Below are positions 10,323-20,200 of a stretch of DNA of 25,908 nt, piece after piece. Location of the stretch: NCBI GenBank assembly GCA_001579985.1, contig LRSR01011263.1, forward strand, positions 1-25,908, written 5' to 3'. The notes under the pieces are model-generated. The model had not been told where the DNA came from. It did no database searches and worked only from the letters and a program-made list of their open reading frames with translations. The translations under genes and the position numbers were made by a program. Each line of letters starts with the position of its first letter. Within the stretch, counting starts at the first letter, position 1. Origin of the DNA: Hypsibius dujardini (taxonomy: Eukaryota > Tardigrada > Eutardigrada > Parachela > Hypsibiidae).

Positions 10323-13300
10323 TCAATTAATATTTTGAGATTTTAAACTCATGCAAGAAAACAGCAGTGATATCCGGGATTGGCAGGTGTAGCCCGGAAG
10401 AACGAGGTCCTTCCGTTGGAGGACCCAATAATTTGCCGATTCGAAGAGTTGCTGCTTGAACCAACGATAAAAGACGGATCCAGCCAGCAATAAGACACAG
10501 CCTGCTGCCGTCGACAGAGCTGTAATTATCGTCGAAGTCCCTGTAAATGAAATTATTGATTGGGAATTATTCCAGTACTGAAAACTCTTCAGTCAAAGAA
10601 ATGAATGTTTTATTGAAATTCAAGTAAAATCTTTTAAAAATTATTTGCTTACGCCCTTCTTGTTTGAAGGAATGAAACTTAAATATTTACAGTGTCCACA
10701 CGCAAAAGCTTCTTAAGAACATTTTGCTTTGATAAAACCGGCACCCATAGATGCACGAGCTCAGTTACTGAACGAACTTTCCGCGGCACAGCGTCCTTCT
10801 TGTCCAGTGAAGCCGCATTCCGGCACATCAGCGGGCGGCGAACCGTCTGACGTCGGCCAGGGAACGGTCTTGTTTTCATAGAAAGTGAACCGCTGCTTCG
10901 TGCTGTCGAATACTCCGATTGTCTAAAGGAGAACGACAATGCCGTTACTTAAATACTGTGGCGGATTGACCGTTGCGCCGACCGGGCCATTGATCCTCCC
11001 CCGACGCTTAAAATGATTTTGATTCCTCCTCCCGCGATTGGGGGGGGGGGATGGGGGTTGAGGCAGAAGGGCTGAGGCTTTTAAAATGTAAAAGTTTAAA
11101 ATAACATTGCCCTGGCCCCTGTGATGCAGGGGGAAGGGCAGAAATTTAGAGTAGTTTTAAATGCTGAAGGGTTTAAAATGATTTTGACCCCTCCCCACGA
11201 CTCGGGATGGAGGGGGGGACAGAAATTTGAAACTTTTTAAATTATAAAGCGTTTAAAATAGTTTTGCAACTCTCCGCAATGCGAGGAGCAAAAATTTTGA
11301 GATTTTTTAAATGTTTAAGCTTGCCCCTCCCCAGCCCGGCGAGGCTTGCACTCCCCTCCTTAATTTGTCATTGAGAAAAGAAAATGTATCTTGAATTCAT
11401 CAACTTGTGATTGACCCACAACGTGCCTGCAACGAAAGCGTGGAGGTATTGAAGGCGAACATTTCCGTATTGATCAGGCGAATTCCACCGGCGGTGAAGT
11501 AAACCCTCCCACTGCTGATGCTGAAGGTGCGGTTGGCGATTCTATCCACGAGTTGACTTCCGCTGCACGGCCCACACTGCCCCGAGGCAAGCAGCGCACT
11601 ATCACGCTCGATGACGAGGGTGGAAAAAATCTCCACAATTTCAATGGCATTTCTTGCTCCACTTCCAGAGTCCAGGGGCTAAAGATCATCCCGCTACGAT
11701 TATACAATCAGCATCCGAAAATTGCCGTCGCCTTATGCCCGATCTACTTTACTAACAATATTTTAAGCTCGAAAGATAGCTACATTGTTTTGTGTGAAGT
11801 TTGACTGCTTTTTAAAAATATTTAGACCCAGAAATGAAGCATAGATTTCAGAATTGAGTCTGGTTCACTGAGGTGGCCCTACCATCTTTAGTTTCTTTGA
11901 CAAGCGGCCCCGCTCATTCCATCAGCGTTTCACATTAAGCTCTAGAATTAATTTGAAGATGGTTAGGCTCGCCACCCAAAAACACCATTGTTATGCAGGG
12001 CCAATTAATGATGATAAAACTAAACTAAAAAACAATTAAAACATTTCGTAACTTGTTTTTTTCTTAATTTTTTAGTTGACTGAAACGCTAAACTAATGGT
12101 TTTAGTTACTGTCCTAGAAATTTAAATTGGAAAGCAAAGGAAAACTAAAGTTAGTAAACTAAATTCGACTTAAACTAAAGAATCTACAGACTAACGGTTT
12201 TTAGTTGCAAAAAAATGAAGTAAAAATCTTTAACTAAATTTAGTTGATTAAAACGTGCCCAAAATTTGGCAAAACAGGTCGTGTCCCTAGCAATTGATAA
12301 TCAAAAGATTGCGCGGGTTGTGAGCAGAGCCCGGTGGCCTCTACAATAAATGTTTTTAAAGTGATTAGGGTAGTCAACCTCTCCATAAAAACCAAAACAA
12401 GGAGGTTGAAGTAAATAATCTTCTATGACTTAAACAAGGTTTTTCAAATGCCGCTAAAGCTGGACATACATAAAAATGCCTCTGAAAAAAGTATTCGCTT
12501 GAAAACTTGTCGTCTTTAAATTTATGTTATCCATTCTGTAGGATGAAAACGCCAACTCTTTTTTGCTTCTGAGGTTTATCGCATCGTGTATACCCCCAAA
12601 TGGCCTGTCATCTTCGGAATTCTAGTTTTATGTGTGGAAAATGGAAAGCATTTTACTTACCGGAACTCCATTGTAGGAGTAATTATATTGGGTCAGCGTA
12701 AGATTGGATATTTTTTCGTTGACATCAGCCAGGGTTGTAGCTGTCGGAGATTTCAATTGCGGAACGAGAAAAATCAACGACCTCGATGCATTCAGATTCT
12801 GAAAGAAACATATATTGTAAAGCCGAAATTGCAACATCCACATTATCGTTCACTCCACCCCCCAACACTGCAGGTTCCTACCGATGTGTTGTTCGCAAGA
12901 CGGGCAAACTGCGCAGGCACGCCATAGGCGGTAGTTCGAATAGGTTGAACGTTGATGAAAACATACTCCCCGTTTGACATATCCAGGGCATCAGTCAGTC
13001 CCTTCAAAAACGAAATCGACGGATATTATCTTTAAGCACAAATGACATCTCAGACGGTCAGCAGTGGGTTTTTAAATATCCTGGTGAAATTCTCCGTCAG
13101 CACAGTTTCTTGCCTTTTTATACAATCAGAGAACCTGTTGATGAAATGGTATTCATTATTCGAGAAACGATTTTCTGTACTTACCATGATGCGAAGTGCG
13201 AGAGTGGCCGTGGAGAGTAGAACATAGACTGCAACAAGAATACGGTATATTATTCAAATCCTGGAAGACTGGGATATGCCGCTCTGTTTTAGTATTTAAT

Positions 13301-15093
13301 ACGCTGTTCTAGTGTTAGTTCTATACTCCGATTTTGGTTGCGAGTTGTGTGCAGCTCCGCCTAGACACAATTTTCGCACAGTCATCCTGGTTTAGGCTAC
13401 AAGTACTCGTACCCTCCCATTCCCCCCCCCTTTATCCCCACCTCTTTTATGTTTGCAGGTGTCAAGATCTGTTCCGCCTCTGTCATACAGTAAAACTGAC
13501 AATGGAGTGACATGGAAGTTTTGTAGTCAATTTCCAATAAGCTCGATTTGTATACTATACAGAACATACAAGCATTGGCTGTAAAAGTCCGCTAAGATAT
13601 TTTAAACAATTATATCGTGGTTTCCCTCACCACGCATAAGCCTTTCAATCAAAAGGCATTTAGTGTTGCTTTTAAAGCACACATGTTGGAATCACTCAAC
13701 TCGGAATAGTAAGATTTTGAGCCTGGACGTTTGTAATCTCAAACAGTTCCTTGTAAGACATTTTCTAGCATTTTGTTTGCACATACCTCTACTCCGTAGT
13801 TTAGATTCCGCCAAAAGTTTCATCAAGTCTGAGTTGGAAATTATGTTTTCAACGTTGAGCGGTACTATTTGGAAGTTTAAGCCCGACTGCTTCGTGACCT
13901 CCAGCAGGAACACCCATGACATCTGATAGAACCGGCTGATGGTGGTTGAGGTTTCTATCACGACGGTCACATGATACCAATTGTTCCGGTCCAGTAGCTC
14001 CACCAAAGCCATACAAAAACTGATGGATGAAGCACCGCTTGAAACGGTTGTCGCCGGCGCCGATTTTGGAGTTAGAAAATCTTTTGCCATTGAATCCCTA
14101 CACCATACATATTGATATCTCAAAAAATCAAAACTGTTGATTGTGAGATGAATCATTTCCAATCAACCTACATATTCAAAGTGAAGACTAAAACATCCAG
14201 AGCAGCGGCAAGACTAGACAGCCCGTTCTGGTCATTGCAACCTAACAAAACACATACAGGATAAAGAAAGAGCGACCTTCAGCTAAATATTTGTTGGGGA
14301 CCGTGAGACGAAGCTTTGGGCCAGTCATTAAAAATGTTTATTCTGGCCCCAGATCTCTTTTATAAATTATCTAAGCCGAGGTCTCAGAGCCTAGCAAGGC
14401 AAACCTGGCTGTCTACCGTCTTTTTTACCCGCCTCTGTCCTCTCCCTCCCAAAAAACACTAAATACAGTGACAATCGATGACGAATACATTTACTATTTG
14501 AAATATCGTTTTATATTGAGTAACAAATAAGCTTGTAACCCTTTTTAGACTCTGAAGTAAAAAAGGGACCAAACGGAGTATCACATCACATCATATCACA
14601 TATATCACATCAGGCAAGGCAACTCTGTGGATTGAAAGCTTAAAAAGGTATTAATATTAGTGCATTCCGAAGCGGACATATTCATCGTGAATTGGGCGAG
14701 ATGAAAGCCAGAGTGACCAAAATGCGAAAACAGGGATTTCATAATAAATACGTGGCCAGTACCTGTTTCAACTATAGCATAACATGTATCTTCACGTCGA
14801 TGTCGGAACAAATATTCCGAAACGTCCGCCACAGCGTCTCCGTTGATATCGTCGCACGTATGGTGATCTTTGTGCTGAAAATAACGAACACTCACGTTGT
14901 ACTGACCTCTGTGACGCTTCATAACCTCATCCCGAGCCACTTCGAAGGTCGGCGACATGAACACGGCATTGGTCACATAGCCCGGCATCTCGTACTGCAG
15001 GGTCACAAGCACCTCAATGTTCGTTTTCTGGGTTGACGCGCACGTAATGGCTATCAGATTAAGAAATGTTACGGATTGAAAGAGCAAGAACAT
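10323..15093 (-). CDS. R3: receptor guanylyl cyclase-like ectodomain, one membrane span, short tail (no cyclase)
   Basis: Exons: 14763-15093, 14172-14241, 13787-14097, 13185-13228, 12882-13001, 12661-12798, 11427-11678, 10778-10922, 10323-10540. They sum to 1629 nt, 542 aa plus stop, all in frame. Layout: signal peptide 1-19; type I periplasmic-binding-like (ANF receptor) fold to about 455; PECGFTGQEGRC near 457-468; membrane helix about 474-495; tail of about 47 residues. Cysteines near 80, 104 and 112 and several N-glycosylation sequons (NVS, NNTS, NLT, NYS, NRT, NTS, NKT) suit a secreted-side domain. The tail carries SANYWVLQRKDLVLP, resembling the start of a kinase-homology domain, then about 20 unrelated residues and a TGA at 10323-10325. 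No further exon was found in the 5.1 kb before R4. Exon 7 ends at a GC donor. Likely role, by inference: binding an extracellular ligand without making cGMP itself. Confidence 0.88.
10985..11366. repeat. GC-clustered minisatellite in R3 intron 7
   Basis: The same unit as in R4, about four to five copies, with G-runs up to ten bases at 11041-11050. Confidence 0.6.
11425..11426 (-). other. Non-canonical GC splice donor, R3 exon 7
   Basis: TTGCAG|GCACGT at the same codon as in R4 and R2. Phase 0 is required by exon 8 at 10778-10922, which excludes the GT four bases downstream. Confidence 0.65.
11679..12660 (-). other. R3 intron 6 with TTTAGTT/AACTAAA repeats
   Basis: Corresponds to 1159-2312 of R4. 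Repeated tttagttgact and its reverse at 12050-12260 look like a decayed inverted-repeat element. No gene seen. Confidence 0.5.
13229..13786 (-). other. R3 intron 3
   Basis: The shortest version of this intron. It contains ggtttaggctacaag at 13389-13403 followed by a C-rich tract, and cctctgtcatacagtaaaac shared with R2. No gene seen. Confidence 0.5.
13389..13440 (+). repeat. Dispersed GGTTTAGGCTACAAG plus C-tract repeat
   Basis: The core recurs at 16459-16473 in the same orientation and at 21043-21057 reversed, each time next to a run of C or G. Likely a fragment of a dispersed element. Confidence 0.5.
14242..14762 (-). other. R3 intron 1 with TCACA repeat
   Basis: Shortened relative to R2 and R4. 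The deletion point is occupied by a TCACATCA/TATCACA simple repeat at 14581-14612. No gene seen. Confidence 0.5.
14581..14612. repeat. TCACA-type simple repeat
   Basis: Interrupted repeats of TCACATCA and TATCACA, only in R3, where R2 and R4 have about 250 bases of unrelated sequence. Confidence 0.8.
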
Positions 15094-15575
15094 TGTGTCG
15101 TTTTGGAAAAAAACCGGTCAGTTTAAAAAAGCGGCTGGGCAATGATGAGCAGCGCTAGCAAATCGGGAAGTATAGGTTGTGATTTTGAATATGAAGAATG
15201 TCGTGATTGATCCCGAGGTCGACACTGATATGCAACATTATTTTTGGTTTATAGAGCCTTCTTGCATGATGAATTGATGTCAATATGTCAATGTGCTACT
15301 TAAAAAGTCAGACGCTACCTCGGCGCTGATGTCCCGTGAAACGATAAATCATGCATTGTTGTTGGGAACGTCTCAGGATATTGCGTGTTGGTTGCCTGCT
15401 TAGGTTGATCTGCTAACATGTCTATATGTATTTCGTGCGCGGACAGGTCGCACCCAGATAAATTGTATCCAGATAATTAGTACCCAGACATATTGTGATC
15501 AAAGACATTTTGTACGATCTGACAAATCATAACAAGACAATTCGAAACCGGACAGTACATACAAAAGTACATTGG
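15094..15575 (-). promoter_or_regulatory. R3 5' flank, conserved upstream block
   Basis: Matches 5179-5654 along its length, including the gcggctgggcaatgatgagc segment and the more distal tatgtatttcgtgcgcgg segment. The distal part runs into degenerate repeats of about 17 bases. Confidence 0.45.
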
Positions 15576-15675
15576 GTACCGGTACTGCGTGCAAACTGTC
15601 GGCGTAGGAATTGTACCCGGATACGAATTCAGAGGTACGGTCGGTATACGGGTACGAAATGTCGGGGTACGAAAC
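15440..15675. repeat. Degenerate tandem repeats of about 17 bases upstream of R3
   Basis: Successive variants of GAATTGTACCCGGATAC, such as gaattgtacccggatac, gggtacgaaatgtcgg and ggggtacgaaacg. Similar runs occur at 5535-5650 and 7905-8010. Confidence 0.45.
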
Positions 15676-16010
15676 GAAGGGGTGTCATTTGATTGATTTC
15701 CAAATACCGACGGAATGTGCAGATAACATATGTCATGTTAAAACAAGTATGACGACACAATGCAATCACTCAATGAAAATGTGTAGAGGGGCTTCCAATA
15801 GGCTTCCAGACAACGAGCATAAAGGTTAAGATAAGAAAATATCAGTCACATTGATTTAATACTAGAACTACGGCTACCGCGTTGCTGGAAATGTTTCTTC
15901 GAAAATCAGGGTTTGGTACGTAAAGCGTAAATGTGAAGACGCTTAAATCATAATGAACCCCAATTGGTGAATTTTCGGCAACAAAATATATTGTTTTCAC
16001 GCTTTCTTAC

Positions 16011-16150
16011 CGTGGACATACCTTTAAAGGGTCCGGTCGCACACAATTTAAAATTGTCCAGCAAGCCTGTATTTTGTGAGTTCAAATCCAATTGCGCCGA
16101 GTGCGACAAAAGCGGCTTAAGAGAGACGAAAACGTTTGAATTCGTTTGAA
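16011..16150 (-). other. Conserved exon-like block (R2 to R3 interval), frame-shifted
   Basis: Matches 9506-9664. It keeps the donor-like ACG|GTAAGA but has lost about 11 bases between gatttga and ctcacaaa, so the two halves are in different frames. Confidence 0.35.
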
Positions 16151-17049
16151 GCCTCGTTGCATCGGTTCCTGATGGTCGATTCCGAGCGTCACAAGAATCC
16201 CTTTTCTGATCTTGATTAAGAGGAATACTTTCCAAATATTTTGTCAAATGTGGTTACATCTGACATGCGTCAAAAGGCTCCCTTCTTATCTCAAAACTTT
16301 AAATTTTTTTTAGCTCCCTTTGCATGCAAATGATTAATGCGAATGGAGGTTCAAAACATTCAGGAACGGTCCAAATGTTATGAAAAACCGGTGTTTTTGA
16401 AATGTTTTGAAACCCCAGAGCCCCTGGAATTGAGGCGCCCACATCCCCAAAAGTTTCAGGTTTAGGCTACAAGCCCCCCCCTCCCCCTTCTTTCCCTCAT
16501 CTTTCTAATTTTCATTTTGACCAATGTCCTCTAACAGGTTAAACTGTTGAAGTGAGAGACAGAGACTACAGGGCATTTCTCAAGTCACAACCGTAAATTT
16601 ACAACCCCAATCCCAAATTTAGCGGGAAATCACAAATCACATTCAGCTAGGTGATGTAATAAAGAGATAATCAAATCCCAGAGAACCAGATATAGTGATG
16701 AAAAGAGACGCATAAGACTTTTCGCGGAAGCGGTACTTTGCGGGTGCAATGCGGCTCCCCCATTAAGAATTAAATTTGCGGGGGGGGGCTGTTTTGAATT
16801 AAAATGGGGGTCCGCCTAGCATGTTTTTTTTATTTTGCTGGTGAAAAAGTGCCCGTCTTCTGCAACTCCCGAATTTAATAAATTCAAAACGCCCCACCCT
16901 CCACGCCCGAACTTAATAAGTTTCAAAATGCATTACAGATTGCTGAATTTAATAGAATTAAAAATGTTCCTCACAACTCCTAAACGTAATCACATTAGAA
17001 ACATTTGTCTTCTGAATGGTCAGCGTGAGTTTAAATTAATGAAAGAGCC
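16151..17049. other. Intergenic DNA between R2 and R3, no gene
   Basis: Contains the dispersed GGTTTAGGCTACAAG core, C/G runs at about 16475 and 16780, and a degenerate repeat of about 38 bases at 16860-16985 (gaatttaataaattcaaaa, gaacttaataagtttcaaaa, gaatttaatagaattaaaaa). I see no supported coding region. Confidence 0.5.
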
Positions 17050-17263
17050 ACAGCCGCAGGTAAGCCAACGAACGTGTCGTCGTACCACAGTTCCATGAGC
17101 GTGCAAAACCCGTGAGATTAGCGAGTTTGAAATATCCAAGTAAACATTGCCAAATAACCGAGCTTCAAGTACTCTTAGTGTTGTGACAATTCAATTCCTA
17201 TATTGCGATGTTAGGCTCCTGCATGCGGCGAGAGAAAAGCACTGATATCCGAGATTAGCCGGT
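17050..17263 (-). other. Probable R2 3' untranslated region
   Basis: Follows the R2 TAG and matches the R3 3' flank. The nearest minus-strand AATAAA is at about 16829-16834, over 400 bases from the stop. Confidence 0.35.
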
Positions 17264-20200
17264 CTAGTCAGGAAGAATGAGGTCCCTCCGGTGGAGGACC
17301 CAATAATTTGCTGATGCGAACAGTTGCTGCCTGAACCAGCGATAATAGGCGGATCCAGCCAGCAATAAAACACAGCCCGCTGCAGTCGACAAAGTTGTAA
17401 TTATCGTCGAAGTCTCTGCAAACCAAATTCGAGATTGGAGATTATTCCAGCACTGAAAATTCTTCGGAAAATTCTTCAGTCAAACAAACGAACGTTTTTT
17501 AAGTTGTGAATAATTTCAACTGAAACGTTATTTAGTGAATTCGTTATTGAAATTGGAAGTAAAATCTTTGAAAATTAGTTGCTTAAGCCCTTCTTGTCAA
17601 GGGTATCGAACTTAAATATTAATGTAGAAACCCAATAACTTTAGGGGAACACGCTCGATTATTTTAACCGGCCGGTACAGAAAATAACACCCGGCTCTAT
17701 TAGCATTCAATAAACAGGCTGTAGTCTTATGTTCCGACATTTGAAGCAGTCAAGCCCAGGCTTTTCTTTACGTGTGTTCTGTGTAACCGAGGGTGTTCCC
17801 CTAAAGTTATTGGGTTTCTACAGTAACAGTATCCTGGTCCACATGCAAAGGCTTCTTGAGAAATTGTGATTTAATAAAACCGGCATTCATGAGTGCACAA
17901 GCATAGTTCTTGAACAAACTTTCTGCGGCACAGCGTCCTTCATGTCCGGTGAAGCCACATTCCGGCACATCAGCGGGCGGCAAACCGTTTGCCGTCGGCC
18001 AGGGAACTGTCTTGTTTTCGTTGAAAGTAAACCGCTGCTTCGTGCCGTCAAATACTCCGATTGTCTAAAGAAAAGCGACGATCCCGTTACGTAAATACAG
18101 CAGCGGATAGACCTTAGGCCGACCGGGCCGTTGCCCCCCCCCCCTCCCTGACGTTTAACTTGACCTTGTTCCCCTCCCCGCGATGCGTGGGGGCAAAAAT
18201 GTTGAGGCTTTTTAAATGTCAAAGCTTGCACCCAAATTGGTGGGAGGGGGGGGGGTATTTAATGCCACCCCCTTCAGCAGGATTTCCAACCCTTCCTCAA
18301 TCTGCCACTGCATAAATGTAATGTATTTTAAATTCGTCAACTTGTGATTGACCCACGACATGCCTGCAACGACAGTGTGGAAGTATTGAGGGCGAACATT
18401 TCCGTATTGATCAGGCGAATTCCACCGGCGGTGAAGTAAACCCTCCCACTGCTGATGGTGAAAGTGCGGTTGGCGATTCTATCCACAAGTTGGCTTCCGC
18501 TGCACGGTCCGTACTGCCCCGACCCAAGTAGCGCACTATCGCGCTCGATGACGAGAGTTGAAAAAATCTCCACAATATCAATGGCACCTTTTGCTCCATT
18601 TCCAGAGTCCAGGGGCTAAAGATCATCCCGCTACGATTATACACTGTGCATGCGTCTCTTTATTTCCGTCTCTTTATAAGGCTGATCTACTGTACTATCA
18701 ATGTTTTAAACGCGGAAGATGGCTAAATTCATCAGTGTTTGAAGTTTGGCTGTTATTAAAATTAATTATATCGGAAAATGGAGTATTGATTTTCGCAGTT
18801 GTGTCTGTTTTACTGGAATGGCCCTACCGCTTTTAAAGTTTCTTTGAAAACCGGCTTCGCCCATTCCATCGATGTTTCACATTAAGCTCTAAAACTATTT
18901 TTGAATATGGTTAGGCTCGCAATCCAGAGAACCATTGTCATGCCGGGCAGGCCACGTTGGCCTATTAATGATAGCAAAACTAAACTAAAAAAAACACATT
19001 TTGCAACTTTGTTTTTTTTTTAATTTTTAGTTGACTAAAACGCTATACTAAAAGTTTGACTTACCATCCTAAAAGTGTACAGTATTGGAAAGCTCAGGTA
19101 AACCAAAGTTAGTAAACTAAGTTCGACTTTAACTAAAGACTGTAGGTAAACTAACAGTTTTAGCGACAAATAAATGAATTAAAAATCTTTATTAACTAAA
19201 TTTTAATTGACTAAAAACTAATCAGTGGACTAGTCGCTCCGTTCGCTTTAGAAATCCTTTGAAGGAACCGTGACCTATATTTTTGAACGTGATATACTGA
19301 TTTTTAGCTTATTTCGTTTTTCTAAAAGTTATTGTTAAATATTATTTGATGTTTTTGGAAAAGGATTGTATCCACAGAATGATACACCTAAAATTTGGCA
19401 AAACAGGTTGCAGATATAGCAATTAATAACGCAAAAAATTGCGTGAGTTGTAAGCATATAAGCAAAGCATGAAGTTGTGCCGGGTTGTGAACGCATAGCC
19501 CCGGCCTCTTTAGGGTAAATGTTTTTACAGAAATCAATATAGTTTAACATCTCCAAAAAAAACCAAAGAAAGTAAATTGAAGTCATTAATCTTGTAAGAC
19601 TCAAACCAGGTTTTTCAGCTGGTGCTAAAGCTGCACATGTTTAAAAATGATCACATTAAAAAAAACTATGCCCTTGAAAACGTGTCTTGTTTGAATTTCT
19701 GTTGTCCATTCTGTCTGATACAAACGCCCATTCTTTTTTGCTTCCGAGGTTCATTGCATAGCAGATGCCCCGTTCGGCCTGTCATCTTCGGAATTCTAGT
19801 TTTATGTGTGGGAAATGGAAAGCATTTTACTCACTGGAACTCCATTGTAGGAGTAATTATATTGGATCAACGTAAGATTGGATATTTTTTCGTTGACATC
19901 AGCCAGGGTTGTAGCTGTCGGAGAGTTCGACTGCGGAACGAGAAAAATCAACGACCTCGATGCATTCAGATTCTGAAACAAACATATATTGTGAAGCCGA
20001 AACTGCAACATCCACATTATCGTTCACTCCACCCCCCAACACTGCAGGTTCCTACCGATGTGTTGTTCGCAAGACGGGCAAACTGCGCAGGCACGCCATA
20101 GGCGGTAGTTCGAATAGGTTGAACGTTGATGAAAACATACTCCCCGTTTGACATATCCAGGGCATCAGTCAGTCCCTTCAAAAAAGAAATCGACGGATAT

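Noticed and set aside
14692-15036. Plus-strand open frame of 114 codons, with similar frames at 4885-5121 and 23122-23406
   Set aside because: Antisense shadow of receptor exon 1, which has the signal peptide, correct splice donor and domain similarity on the minus strand.
19622-20101. 159-codon plus-strand frame, with related frames at 2172-2582 and 12586-12927
   Set aside because: It runs antisense across exons 5-6 and the intron between; similarity among copies follows the minus-strand gene.
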